Source: Epiperipatus broadwayi (Eukaryota; Onychophora; Udeonychophora; Euonychophora; Peripatidae). Taken from it: a stretch of 64,000 nt of DNA. The position numbers were made by a program, and so were the translations under genes. Below, one piece after another: positions 21,496-34,059 of this stretch. A model generated the notes under the pieces. That model did no database searches, had not been told where the DNA came from, and worked only from the letters and a program-made list of their open reading frames with translations. Numbering within the stretch: position 1 is the first letter of the stretch; every line of letters begins with the position of its first letter. Where the stretch lies: the NCBI GenBank assembly GCA_028023455.1, contig JAQFVV010012394.1, positions 21,091,900 to 21,155,899 of the forward strand, given 5' to 3'.

Positions 21496-24400
21496 TTGTG
21501 AGTATGTATATATAGATATATAATTACATATAATAAAAATTACATAATTTTAAGATAATTTTTGAAAACTTAAATTATAATACAATGTTTTAATAGAAAT
21601 GTCTGTTTAAAATCTAATAATTTTAAAGCATGTTAGATAATTATATAATAAATGAAATACATGCAAATTTTACTGTTACTTCATAAATTTCAATGAATGG
21701 TTTCCATAACTTATCTTTTTTTATCATTAATATGAAAATCATTACAAATTTGCTTTAAATTTTATGAAAACATTAAAATGTTTAAATATTATATATATAC
21801 TTCGTATGTTCAATATGTCTTTAAAATGCCATTAATTTTTTTTTTTTGTATTCGCAAAAAAAAAAGATATAAAACTTAAATTGCTTTCATCTTATTTTTA
21901 AATGAATTTTAATGTAAAAAAAAAAAAAAAAAGTGACATTTTGAACACTTTTAAAAAAATGTACTACAGATTTTGATTTTCAAATATTATTTACATCTGC
22001 CTAAAAAAGTAAAATATACTAATGCAACAAGGCGCATGCGCACTATTTTTATTTACAAAATAAGTTTTCCTTACTTTGTCGATTTGATAATGCATTTAAA
22101 AAAGTCATATAAAAAATATTCCTATTGAGTTTTTCAATCTTAATCATTAATAATCAGATAATTAACCGTTCAAAAAGAATGTGATGTTTGAATAACAGAA
22201 GTGGCAGGTTGAATCTCAATTAAATAAATTTTTACCTCTTAAGCCCTCTATTTTACAGTGTACTATACCAGACAGGGTTTGATGATTTGACAGCTTGGAG
22301 CAGCATTTATAAATCTCTTTTCTGATTCAAACATTTCAACTTAAAAATTATGCTGATAATATTATCAAATATAATGTTCAAATTCAACTAGAATCTGGAA
22401 TTTCCTTCCGGCGGCTGAGAAACAAGATTATGTTAATCTGGATTGGTCAGATGATGATAGATTGACAAAAATGCAAAAGTGACTGTAACTAATAATAAGA
22501 ATGCCCTACTTCTATGAACACCAATCCTATGGTTTGTTTTTACCTTTATTCTCATCAAAATTGCCATCTTGTGACACCCAAGTCAAAACTCTTACAAATC
22601 TATTTTATTGATCATAATATGATGCTATACACTGTTATCTTTGACATGTAATGTACATATTTTTCATTGGTGTTCAACATTATTCTTTATAACTATCCAA
22701 TCATAAAGATAGTCAAGACATGATAAATTGTTTTCCAAGTATTGGAAATTAATGAAGTCCATTGCCATATAAATATATACATTAATAATTATGCATACAA
22801 AGACTTTTTCAGAACATGGTTTTATGTCCTTATCTTAATTAGCATATGTTGAAGATTGATGCTGTTATAATTTAACTTCTTTAGATTTTTATGTATGTTA
22901 CATACTGGTAAAAAATACCTCTAACATTATTTACTTTATTCTAAGTGTCTTGTCCTGCACCTTCAGTATAAATAATATTGTTTCTTAGTAATTAAAACTG
23001 TTGAGAAAACAGAAATCATTGACATACACCAGAAGAATTGTTCAAATAGTATCCTTGATTCTTCAACTGATCTTTGTTCTAATCCAATAAATTCCTTTTT
23101 TTGCAAAACAATCATATTTGTTGCAGTCTAGACCTTATCCTGTCAATGCTTTTGAATTGCTTTTTTTATGGTCAAAAATGCGTGATGGATATTTACAGTT
23201 CTGCACTATGGCATGAATGTTATGGTTTTTTGAATGATCCAATCATCAAGAATATGTTCTCTGCATATCATCATTAATTTTACATATTACTCCCCCCCCC
23301 TTTTGGAATCATTTTAGTGGTAATGTAGTCTGGAAGTCTCATGGATGGGATAAGGTTGTTGGATGCTCTTTTTGAATGTGGTATGACTAGAATCCATTGG
23401 CAGTACTCACATTTCTACTTTTAAAATCTTTAACAGATTCCTGAATTTATTTTCATTATGCCTGTGAAAAAGATCAATTTCATTGGTATTTAAAATGAAT
23501 GTTTATTGTCAACCTTTTCTTGCGATAATAATAACAATCCATTTAATGCTTTCACTGATCTTAATACTAGAAAATCTTTTTTCAAGCTTAATCAAATTAA
23601 GATCTATTTTTCCCTCAAAATATAGTTCAATAAAGACAGTAATATATCCATTAAAAAGTCTGCACCTAATGCTTCTGATAAAATACTATCTAGATATAGA
23701 ATCCTTCCATTCTTTAAGAATCATGTTGACTTTTTAAAACTAAGTAGAGCATTCAAATTAGTACTAAAGATCTCAACAAAAGATGGGTCCAATATCTGTG
23801 ACATCACCAATTGAGTGTGGTCTTTTATAACCTCAATATCTGTGACATCATCACTTGATTGTGATCTTTTTTTTTTATCGTGAAACAATTGTTTTTGTTT
23901 TTATTAGATTTTTTCCCTTACTAAAAAATATAAACTTGTGAAATCATCAACACTATGACAGGCATATTTATGCCACCTTTGAAAGCCTCTTTTTATTTTT
24001 TATTAATTCATCAATATGTAATTAAACCCATATCTTTATATTCTTGTCCAATTATTCTTGGATTTAGCCTGTCCCATAACTGAATTGTGTCCTATATAAA
24101 TTTAAAACATCCAGTTTTTTCTTCTAAAATTCCCTAATCTAATTATGATAAATTTGATTTTCTCTCATTTATTATCAATTTCATGTTGCAAAATAGTAGG
24201 CACCCCAAAGTAGTTAATCAAATCCAAATTCATCTTTGGTATTCTCTATCCTTAATTTAATGATATTGATTCTTTTGAATTAAAATAAGTTTTATTGATG
24301 TTATGAAAAGCTACAAAAATATACGAGTTTAAATAGATGACAATAAAGAAAATTTGTTGTAACCATATATTCTATCTTTGAGTAATGAAAACTAACACTT

Positions 24401-24499
24401 ATTAAAAGAGTAAAAAAAATAAAATTAAAAAACTGATAGTGAAAGTAATTTATAGATACAAACAAGGTATAGCAGACATATTCCACATAAATAACCTGC
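21496..24499. other. AT-rich stretch, no gene assigned
   Basis: No family recognised. At 22260-22480 a broken frame reads DLTAWSSIYKSLF-like and VNLDWSDDDRLTKMQK, which may be a decayed element protein I cannot name. Two similar segments (about 23780 and 23835) share ATATCTGTGACATCA. C9 run at 23292-23300. Confidence 0.45.
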
Positions 24500-24795
24500 T
24501 GTAAGAATCCTAATCTCTACAAAATCTAAACTTGAAGTGCTTCAAAACAAGAATTGCATTTATAAAATATGATGTGAATGTAGAAGTACACATATCAATG
24601 ATAGTAACTACCCTAATGGAGTGATTAAAAGAACACAAAAAAATTATTTTAAAAAAATACCAATAAATATATGTTAAAATGGAAAACATAAGAGCATTGG
24701 GCAGAAGAAAAAAATAGTAAAGAGACTGCTGATCAATAATCCATGATATTTGGAAAACATTCATTAACCTTGTTTTGATAAATTTATTTAACACA
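24500..24795. repeat. Interspersed repeat family C, copy 2
   Basis: Related to 3986-4345 (shared AAATCTAAACTTGAAGTGCT-like start and GAAAACATTCATTAACCTTG-like end). The minus-strand frame 24510-24794 is a shadow of the repeat and matches no family. Confidence 0.55.
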
Positions 24796-24809
24796 CATTG
24801 ATTGCATAA

Positions 24810-25120
24810 GTAATATTTACTAAAGCAATAAACCTAAAGCATGTGCGATTGAAAATGTGATGGTAGGGACCTCTACAGGTCTTAACCACAAGCTTACACA
24901 TTGGAAGAAAAGAGGGGAGCCCTTCTTTACTTCAACCTACTTCACACTCTCAGATCTAACTGCTTCAGCTTCACCTGTTTATATAGAAAGTAGGTTTAAG
25001 TAAAGAAGGGGTCCCCTCTTTCCTTCCAATGCGTAAGCTTGTGGTTAAGATCTGTAGAGGTCCCTACCTTCGCATTTTCAACCGCACATGCTCTAGGTTT
25101 ATTGCCTTAGTAAATATAAC
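24810..25120. mobile_element. Palindromic element (family G), ~134 bp arms
   Basis: Arms 24810-24943 and 24986-25120 are about 90 percent identical in reverse complement, around a 42 bp loop. The ends read GTAATATTTAC and its complement. No hammerhead core, no coding capacity, no clear target duplication. A MITE or foldback element. Confidence 0.75.
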
Positions 25121-25955
25121 CATGTTTTTGAAAAATGGGAAAATCAGAAAAACTTACATAAAATTTTACTGACTTAGTCTTGAAGAGCTAAGTTTGTTAG
25201 AATGCCATCTTAAATCCAGTATTTCAGAAATCTAAAGGTTTCTGATGATAATATTGCTACTACACATCAGAGAAAAACTGAAATGCCACTTGAAATAGTG
25301 CATTTCATAATAAGCAATATGCTACTGTCAATGGTTAAATCTATTTCAAAAAATATAAATAAAGTTAGAATTTTTCTAAAAGTATTTAACAATTATTTTT
25401 AGATGATGTAAATAGTCTAATATATGTTTATAACTAAAACACTATTATCACAGATGTTCAGACAAGCACTAAATACTCTGCTTGGATGATCTAACTCTAT
25501 ACCAAATTGTACACATAATAAAAAATTATATTATTAAATATATTTTTTCATAATATGTCGAATGTGATACTGTCCAGACTTCCATATGCAAACGTAAATC
25601 TGAAAGGTTTATTTTGAAAAGCTTTCCACTTAAACCTTCAGTTCACTTACAAAGAGATGAAAACATCACTGATACTAAGTGAAACATTTAAGAAATAATG
25701 CTTGAACATTTTTTCAAATATAAAATCTTACATTCCCTTAAAATATTTAATAAAAATTAAACTTGCTGATGAAGACTTCACAAGAGTTTTTAAATCAGTA
25801 AGAAAATCATATTCCAAATTGCATCAAAAAAGAACATTGAAACATCTATATTCCTACCTGCATGTCATGCCACACTCAATAATCTAGCAACTATGCAAAT
25901 TTAAAATATAAGTCCTAAACATTTGATAGCTACTGCAGCTTCTGTCATTATACTA
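25121..25955. other. AT-rich stretch, no gene assigned
   Basis: May include the N-terminal part of the PLE that follows (frame 25702-25887 has a KRTLKHLYSYL segment), but no domain can be named. Confidence 0.4.
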
Positions 25956-25959
25956 ATAT

Positions 25960-26982
25960 ATTATTATTGGATATAGTAGCAGCAAATGAAGAAGTCACTG
26001 AAAAAATGCCCCTAGAAGAAACAGTGGAATTACATGGTAGAATAAAAAGAACATTTGAAAGATTCCCACAACCCAAATCAAACATTTCTTATAATGAGAG
26101 GGACAATGAAGATAAATCTGTAACATTCTCATTGCTAACAAGGGTCAATGTTATAGTTGTAATAGGACTGAATAGTAGCAAAAAGAAGAGTCCTCACAAC
26201 AGGCTAATACAAAACAATGCCAAAAATCATATACCAGCTACAGAGATTAAAACAAGATATGATTGATGTTTCACTGATTTAGAAGAAGTAAATATAACAA
26301 TATATCTCAGCAAAATTTTACATTTCTATGTTCTCAAATCTATAAAAATGATGCTTCAATAGATGTATTTGTTAATTCCAAAAATCCACCGCATCACAAT
26401 TTGTCAAAAAAGATTTTTTAAAAGTTCTTAATCCTTTGACATATATGGCATATCAGGGATTTTAAACACTTTGCCAAGTCAAAAATATAAAAATAGAAAG
26501 AACTATATTGATAAGCTTTGATGTAGAAAAATTATCCACAAATGTGGCTTGTGATAAAGTATTATCATCAATGAGATGAAAAATAACGAAAGAAAATATT
26601 TTTATACATTGGAACAACCATTTCTAAGGAAAGTTTAGTGAAAAATCAGCATTTTACATAACAACACTCTTTCAATACAATACACAACTGTTCCAAAATA
26701 TCAAGGGTTTAATACTGTTGCTTTTGATCAGCAACATTTTCATGAAAGATCTTGAAATCACAGCCATTTCTATCCAATATTTTACTTTTCTATATCAACA
26801 ATCCTTCACTCTCTGTCCACATGATACTTTTATTATAAACATTTTGATCAGACATTATTTCTTCCCTTAAATTTATATTATTAGAACACCAACAAAATAT
26901 GACATTGTTAGATAATCTTGGGTCAAGATTTTCTCATGGTAAAATCAAAAACTACATTTACAGAACATCCATATGTAACAAA
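25960..26982 (+). pseudogene. Penelope-like reverse transcriptase remnant
   Basis: Frames in order show SLLTRVNVIVV and the TEIKTRYD region of the pre-RT part, then LTYMAYQ, ILISFDVEKLSTNVACDKV (the PLE motif SFDV.SLFTNVP, residue block around the first catalytic Asp), and MKDLEITAIS (consensus NIFMEDFE). These are typical of PLE reverse transcriptases, which use a telomerase-like RT and often a GIY-YIG endonuclease. Several frameshifts and stops separate the pieces. The insertion of the RTE at 26994 lies just downstream and may have cut this element. Alternative: a DIRS-like RT, less likely from the SFDV motif. Confidence 0.6.
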
Positions 26983-27007
26983 CTACTTAGCATCATCATC
27001 ATCATCA

Positions 27008-29911
27008 TCAACCATTATCAATCCACTGCAGGATGAAGGTCTCTCCAAGTTTAATCCATCTTCTCCGATCTTTAGCTTCTCTTCTCCAGAACACCCCTGC
27101 ACACTTTCTTATTTCATCCATCCATCTCATATGTGGTCTCTTTCTGGGTCTTTTACAATCTCTTGGAATCCAGTTTAAAATTTCAATTGTCCATCTATTA
27201 TCATCTCTTCTAGCAATATGTCCAGCCCAACTCCATTTCAATCTTTTATTGTTTTCAATAAGGTCAGTAACACCTGTTTGTTGTCTTACCCATACATTGC
27301 GTTTTCGATCTCTTCTTGTTACTCCCAACATACATCTCTCCATACTCCTTTGAGTGGTCTGAAGTCTCTGTATTGCTCTTCTATTAAGTGTCCAAGTCTC
27401 AGATCCATAAGTAAGAACTGGTAAAACACATTTGTTAAAAACCTTTCTTTTCAAACACATAGGCATATTTCCTTTTAGTATCAAGTTATTTCTACCAAAA
27501 GCACTCCAACCAAGTTTAATTCTATGATTAATTTCCTCCATTATGTTTCCATCTGTATTAATAATCTGACCAAGGTATTTGTAACTGTTAACTTCTTCTA
27601 ATTCTTCATAATCAATCTTTATTTTCACGACGCTCTTCCGATCTTTTAGTCCTACTTTTCTACTTTCATCTGCTAACTCCTGCAACATTTCCTGCAGCTC
27701 TGAAGCATTATTTGCAAAAACAACTACATCATCTGCGAAATCTAAATGACTTAAATACTCTCCATTTACTTTCACTCCTTTAGTTTCCCATTTTAATCCA
27801 CAAAATACTTCTTGCAGCACTGCTGTAAAGAGTTTTGGAGATATGGAGTCACCTTGTCTTACACCTTTCTCAATGTTGATTTTTCCAGTATCATTATGTA
27901 ATCTAATTGTTGCTGTTGCATTTTTATAAATATTCTTTAAAATATGACAATATCCTGGATCTATACCTTGATGATCCAATGCTTTAATCACTGAAGAAAT
28001 GTGTATAGAATCGAATGCCTTTTCATAATCTACAAATCCAAAACATAATGACAACTCATATTCGTTTGTCCTTTCTATGACTTCTCTCAATACCTGGATA
28101 TGATCTATTGTACTAAAACCACTTTTAAATCCAGCTTGTTCTCTTGGCTGGTGGAAATCCAAAGTTCCCTGTAGACGAGTTGTAATTATCTTGGTAAAAA
28201 TTTTATATAAAACTGATAAAAGGCTGATAGGTCTGTAATTTCTAATATCTTCTTTATCACCTTTTTTAAATATTAATATTATTACTGCATTCTTCCAATC
28301 TTCCGGTACATCTTTATCATTTAGACATTTGGTATATAACTTTGCTAAAATTGTTTCTATTTCTTCACCTGCTTCTTTTAATATATCAATTATAATTCCA
28401 TCATTTCCTGGAGCCTTTCCTTTCTTCATACACTTAATTGCATGTCTCACTTCTTCATTTAAAATTCTGGGCAATTCGGAAGATGTAATAGATATAGGAG
28501 GTACTTGTTCTCTATTACTATATAATTCTTGATAAAAATCCTCTACCTATTTCATGATGTCATCTCTCTTTTTAGTAATAATTCCATCTTTTTTTCTTAT
28601 TGCAGATATAAATTTCCTACCAATACCAAAATGTTGTTTAACATTTTTGAGACTTTTATTTTCTTCTACAGCTTTCCTTGCTATTTCACAGTTATACTTT
28701 CTTATATGTACCATTTTACAAAATTCGAGATATTCAATTCTTTTTAATACATCATTTTTGTATATCTTCATATTCCTTCTTTTCTTCATAAATTCTCTAG
28801 TCTCAGTAAAAATTTTATTAGTCAATTGCTGCTTTTTTCTACCAGATATCTTTGTTGCAGTTTTTAAAAGTGTATCAGTTATTTTCATATTAATTTCATT
28901 CAAATCTGTATCATGTTCAAAATCTCCTAACACTTGAAACCTATTTGTAAGTTCTAATTTAAATTCATTAGAATGTTTCTGAAGATTAGGAACATCAACT
29001 GTAAATATTGTTTTTCTTAATAATTTTTGTCTCTCTAGTTTTACATTAACATGTAACTTACACCTTACTAATCGATGATCACTTCCTGTGTTAAATTTAT
29101 TAAGAACATTACAATCTTGAAATATGTATTTTCTGTTAGTCAAAATATAATCCAATTCTGCTGTACCTTCATTTGGATGCTTCCATGTCCATTTCCTTTT
29201 AACATTTTTCTCAAAAAATGAATTCATAATATAAAGTTTTTCTTTTTCTGCAAACTCCACAAGTCTATGTCCTCTCTCATTTCTATTACCATAACCAAAA
29301 TTACCTACAGCAATTTCATCTTTCATTTGTCTACCAATTCTAGCATTAAAATCTCCCATAACAATTTTAAAATGTTGTTTATTCTGATCAAAAGCCTTTT
29401 GTACATCCATATAAAAATCTACTACTTCATCACTATGAGAACTTGTTGGGGCATAAACCTGAATTATCTGCATTTGGTATCTGCTATTAAGTTGTATAAC
29501 TAATCTTGCCACTCTGTCCGATACACCATCAATCTCCACAATATTGTTCTTCCACTTTTTATTTATAATGAATCCTACTCCACTTGTATTTCCAATATGT
29601 GTGCCTTTATAATAGAGTATATGTCCACTTTTTAAATCAATTGTTTCTTCTCCTTTTCTTCTAACTTCACAAAGTCCAATAATGTCCCATTTAATATAAG
29701 ACAGTTCTTTTTCTAATTCTTGCAATCTTCCTTCACTTGAAAGTGATCTGCAGTTGTAAGTACCTAAATAAAAAGTCATCATCAAATGGCAGCCTGGGTC
29801 CACAATCAGGGGATTCTTAGCACCCTCCGCCTTCGGCCACCAACTGCTGCCTTGGTTGGTGACTTTACAGCCTCCTGGGAATAAGGGCCATGCTTTATTT
29901 GTGTCTGTCAT
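27008..29911 (-). pseudogene. RTE endonuclease/reverse transcriptase, one stop codon
   Basis: One frame of 968 codons reads from ATG at 29911 to 27008 with a single internal TAG (28547-28549), where the sister copy at 40238 has TTG. Residues 46-290 are an apurinic-type endonuclease with GTYNCRSL, MGDFNARIG (residues 186-193) and GSDHRLV (276-282). The second part is a reverse transcriptase with NYRPISLLSVLY, GVRQGDSISPKLF and FADD (about 27739-27728), followed by YGSETWTL and WAGHIARR of the C-terminal region. The protein nicks DNA and copies its own RNA at the nick. Compared with the sister copy it lacks 18 bp near 28700, and 16 residues after VGLK are replaced by six encoded by adapter sequence (27626-27644). 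Often annotated as craniofacial development protein 2-like in animal genomes. Probably very recent. Confidence 0.9.
27626..27644 (+). other. Illumina adapter fragment left in the assembly
   Basis: CACGACGCTCTTCCGATCT is a 19-base exact match to the 3' end of the standard Illumina read-1 adapter. In the sister RTE copy about 51 bp of coding sequence occupy this place. This is an assembly artefact. Confidence 0.9.
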
Positions 29912-30247
29912 AATTGTATATATGTATTGGAAAAATATTTATCATTTACACAAACATTCATTCTGCCTTATCAGGCACTGAGAAGAAAGACCATGGTGTT
30001 TCTTGATCTTAAACTCAGAGGTATAAAGCCAATAAACTCACCATGCTGGCTAATGCGTGTTGGTGAGCAGCTCATCCATGTTCATATACTATATGAATAA
30101 TCACATAGTAATAACAGCTGCAATGATAAGAATGTATGGAGTGGACATTAGGAATTTGCCCTGCTCGGTTCCTTTAAGGCCTCCAAGAGGAATCAAAGGG
30201 TCTCCTTTCAGTTAATAGCAAACTCCTTTCTGCAGCCTACTTAGCAT

Positions 30248-31239
30248 ATATATTCAAATATGACAAAAAACAGAAAAAGTGGAATTTTATTATCACTATG
30301 AAGCAATGAAAAAAATTAAAAATGAAAGTTTATTTTTAAATTACTCTATTATCTTACTTCAAAAACTCTATATTTTTGATATTTTAAAATAAGTCTCAAT
30401 TGTACTTCATTATCCTGATCAGATTTTTTTGTTTTTCATCTGCTAAACTGTTCATTAGTAGTCATGGTACAGAGTAGAAAACCAGTCTGCTAAGCCTTTG
30501 ATTTTAGGCTTTGAATCCAGGCCAAGGATAGAATTTTTTCTCAGATATTTAGCCCATATACAACCCAGATAACTATTTAACAATGTTCAGTAAATGGATA
30601 TTTGACTTTCTTTAGCTAGAGAGTAAAATAAGGATGGAAAAAGAATCCCCCCCTCCTACACACAAATTAATTATTAAATTTATGTTTGAAAATATTGATG
30701 ATATGAGAACCATACAATATTTTGCTTAATTAATATATTAAACTGTTTTTAAAGATAATTATTTTAAATGATGCTTAAGATTCTATTCAAAGATGCTGCA
30801 AATTATGCATGATGTTAAATTCGGTGAATTTCAGTAAGTTTCACAGAGATGCATTTGCTTTTATCAGTGCATGTAACTGTCATCATTTGGAGCTGTTCAC
30901 TACTGCAGTATCAATAGTTATTTGAGCATGGAGTGTTTATCTATTCTGGCTTCTCAGATTGAATAAATTTTTATTGTTTTCATTTAAGATGAGAACTAAA
31001 ATATTCTTTTTCTTGTAATTAACATTCGTAAATATTTATGGTAGAAAAATATAAAATAATAAAAGAAATATTATTTTAAATATTTATCATGATGGGTGTT
31101 AGTGTTGAATATATAAAAAATTATATTTTCCCAATTATGATTACTTGAAAAAAAATTGCAATAAAAAGTAAAGGACAATCTATTCCAGATATTATTTGTC
31201 AAACAGCAGTTAACTGAAATACAGGCTTATTATATACCT
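30248..31239. other. AT-rich stretch, one tRNA-like segment
   Basis: No gene seen. At about 30463-30525 a tRNA-like stretch (A-box-like TGGTACAGAGTAG, B-box-like CTTTGAATCCAGG) may be a decayed SINE head. Confidence 0.4.
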
Positions 31240-31620
31240 GTGTCTATATATGTAATATATAGGGTATACGAGCACAGACTTTCATCCCACCCACCACTCT
31301 CCATTCTATCTCATAACACTGATACACTTGAACATATATATGTTGAAAAGATAAATAATCACCAATATATGTATTTCATGCCAAACCAGCAATCATCAGT
31401 TGGTCCAGATTACCATCTCTACACATATATGCTATAAGTGCTCAGATATATATTAAGATAACCAATCTTCATACTTTAATGGACAGGCTTCAATCTACTC
31501 TACATTCCAACTCTTCAACCGTCCATCCAATTGGAATTTATCTTTTCAACATTATGTGTTCAAGTGTATAAGTGTTATGAGATAGAGTGGAGAGTGGTGG
31601 CTGGGGTGAAAGTCCGTGCT
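31240..31620 (-). mobile_element. Family A repeat, copy A-5, with short inverted tail
   Basis: A complete family A unit in minus orientation (31255-31535), ended by a short direct-oriented arm (about 31537-31615) that is the reverse complement of the beginning. Contains a hammerhead motif. Open frames across it (31240-31437) are shadows. Confidence 0.75.
31353..31417 (-). ncRNA. Hammerhead ribozyme motif, copy A-5
   Basis: Minus strand: TAATC, spacer TGG, ACCAA, CTGATGA (31393-31399), stem II with four pairs and loop GGTTT, GAAA, stem III ATA/TAT with loop CA, A at the cleavage position, TTGGT, GATTA. Both parts of stem I pair fully (TTGGT/ACCAA and GATTA/TAATC). The first stem II pair is a U-U mismatch. 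Confidence 0.65.
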
Positions 31621-32924
31621 TGCAAACAGCAGTTAGTAAAAATAAAACATACATTAGATCTTTTAACTATGACTGCTATGGGAAAATAATGTGGTTGTGT
31701 AGTTGTGAAATTATAAATGCTCTGTTTATTTTTCTTGTTTACTTTTTTGGCTGTGATACTGTAATAAAGCACCCCTGCTTAAAAATTTCATGGGTTGTTA
31801 CTGATAGAAACACAATCTCTTTCAATACATTTAAACACCAATCTTAACCAGGTAGATTTCTAGTCACGTTTAAAATCTTAGTGAATTAATATCCTAATAT
31901 CAAATAAGTAATGGTTAATAATCTCAATACTTCGAGTAAACTCTGAAAATGGTCATCTTTACAAACACTGTTGGCATGGCAACCTTTTTTGTCAGATTGT
32001 TCAGAAAACATAGAATGTCAGCTTTCTCAGTTCTTATAGAGATGGCAAATCTGACGAGTAATATTACTCATGCGGGGGAGGGGACTCAAATGAAACCAGA
32101 TGTATTAGAATATTTCAATTTTAAATCTACAGTTTTTTTTATTAAGTTTTTTGACAAAGCTAATCCAAGAACAAATAATATATCTAGTACTACTACCAAG
32201 AAAGGCGCTAATTGTCAATTTTAGAGATTATTCATTCTCTCACATATTAACATTTATAATTTGTCTGAAGGTTTGTGATGATGGTATAATTATGGACTAT
32301 GATGATGGAAATAGTCCAACATATCACATCTAATAACATTTATAATATTTTATTATTTTCTTTCTAAAAAATTTGAAACAAAGTGTTTTTATTTCTAACT
32401 TTTTTCAACATAAAAGAAACTTCATTCTGAAAGATTGTTTGGATTTTACTTCTTAAAACATTTATTATTGATATTATTATTAACAAATAACAGCTAATAA
32501 CATTCTTCTTGTTGCTATTATTTATTCTTTCTCTTTTTTTATATTTATTCTTTTATTTTCCAATTTTTTGTTTGACACACTTTTTAAAGTAAGTTTGGAA
32601 AAATGCCAATTCTTATTTTTTTTTTATCCCTGAACTGGTAACATAATTTGAAAAATGTGATTATTTAATTTTTTTTTAAATGTTTTTATTTTATTTTATG
32701 AAAAGATAAAACAAAAACTATTAATAGTATTAATTTACGAAATCACATAATTGCGTACAGCAATTTAAAGTAATAAAATAACCACATTGTGTGCTGTTAT
32801 CTATAAATAAATTACTATTTACAAATTATAAATCTATTATAAAATATATAAACACACTCATATAGAATAAAAATAAAAATTGAAATTATAAATATAAGAA
32901 GAAGAGATTGCGACATGGATGGCC
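31621..32924. other. AT-rich stretch, no gene seen
   Basis: Open frames at 31587-31847 and 31949-32224 have no family match, no splice context that I can defend and an AT-driven composition. Confidence 0.5.
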
Positions 32925-33329
32925 AAAATTTTGATCAAGGTCTACAGCTGGACTATCATGAAATTTTGAAATGACCGCCTGAATTTAAAAAAAGTAATGA
33001 TAATTAATACTACATTATACTAGATTAGATAACTATATGTAAAAGAAATACATTTTTCCTCACACATGCCTAATAGAAAAGAGAAATGACTCTTCACAAT
33101 CGAGGCAGCTATCTGCAGTTGGGTACTTGCTGATATGTGATACATATATATTTATTCAGAATGTATGATAATGCTTATGTCACACTACAAATTTATCGGT
33201 TTGACTAGATTCACTGCACAACACAAAGGCACACTGGAAGCTTTGAATACATTCAGTCAGATGTAAAGCTGATAACTATGTTTTTTGCTGTGACAAGTAG
33301 TCAGATTTAAGTAATTTATTGTGAAAATT
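32925..33329 (+). repeat. Upstream part of a hAT-related repeat, copy 1
   Basis: Shares blocks with 48530-49230, for example a TACACTAGATTA-like block and GTGACA-rich blocks, ending in AGATTTAAGTA. In the other copy this sequence runs directly into the hAT reading frame, so it is probably the 5' region of the same transposon family. Here it is separated from its partner by a PLE fragment. Confidence 0.45.
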
Positions 33330-33625
33330 TAGACAAAATTGATTCTAGCTTGGTACCTCAAGTAGTGTACAAGATCTCATGCCCGCAGGCAGGCTGCTGT
33401 GCCACATATTATGGAGAAACAAAAGCCACTGTTAATTTTAGAGCTACCCAGCATATGTACACATACAAGAGAGGTCAAAATAATGGCGACAACAATATTT
33501 TTGGAACATGAAAAAGCAGCTGGTCACAATCCAACCCTGAGATCATCTGTACCAAGAGAAATGACTGCAAAAGATAAATAAAGGAGGCATACTTCATCAT
33601 AAATGATCTACATGCCATTAATAGA
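33330..33625 (+). pseudogene. PLE GIY-YIG endonuclease fragment
   Basis: One frame reads VVYKISCPQ, CCATYYGETKATVNFRA and QHMYTYKRGQN, the signature of the GIY-YIG nuclease that ends most Penelope-like proteins (VYKI.C..C...YIGET...L..R..EH). A frame change leads to HEKAAGHNPTL and REMTAKDK, and another to KEAYFIINDLHAINRK, which fits the C-terminal end of that domain. About 90 residues survive. It makes the nick for target-primed reverse transcription in working elements. Inserted between two parts of a hAT-related repeat. Confidence 0.65.
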
Positions 33626-33629
33626 AAGA

Positions 33630-33957
33630 CACATGTTTCTCTATTTCTAACAAGTGGAGAAGCTGATTGATCTGTATATATTAAAAATTGTTACACATAT
33701 AAAGATTAATTTGCATATATTAGCTTACATCAACAACACTGTAGTGTTTCTAACTCTTTGGCTATGAATATGAGGTTAAAACACCTCGAAAGTCACATGT
33801 TTCTCTATTTCTAAGAAGTGGAGAAGCTGCTCAATCTATATATATTAAAAATTGTTACACATATGAAGATTAATTTGCATATATTAGCATACCTCAACAA
33901 CACTATAATGTTTCTAACTCTTCAGCTATGAATATGAGGTTACAACATCATGAAAGT
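33630..33957. repeat. Tandem duplication, 164 bp period
   Basis: Two copies, about 90 percent identical, starting ACATGTTTCTCTATTTCTAA at 33631 and 33795. They follow the PLE nuclease fragment immediately and may be its 3' UTR or a terminal repeat of the PLE. Confidence 0.8.
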
Positions 33958-34059
33958 GCTAAGCCTGCTATTTAATTTTGCTATTTTTAACTTCACCAAC
34001 AAGCATTCGAAGCACAGTATAATTACTATTTTATATTTTAAAAGAAGGGTGTAATATCT

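Larger units (their letters stand above)
26983..30247 (-). mobile_element. Full-length RTE-type LINE with 11 bp target duplication
   Basis: Element body 26994-30236, minus strand, flanked by CTACTTAGCAT at 26983-26993 and 30237-30247. The 3' end carries a (TGATGA)n tail, usual for RTE elements. A 5' leader of about 325 bp (29912-30236) precedes the single long coding region and is shared with the older copy near 42650-42990. This is the only complete member in the window; truncated or decayed copies lie at 36359-36600, 37301-42990, 40164-42198, 46815-47210 and 47892-47968. Confidence 0.9.

Noticed and set aside
21313-21523. Open frames with Lys/Glu and Phe/Ser runs
   Set aside because: Both are translations of a compound microsatellite.
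28554-28937. 127-codon plus-strand frame
   Set aside because: Antisense shadow of the RTE protein; the mirror case is 40204-40602.
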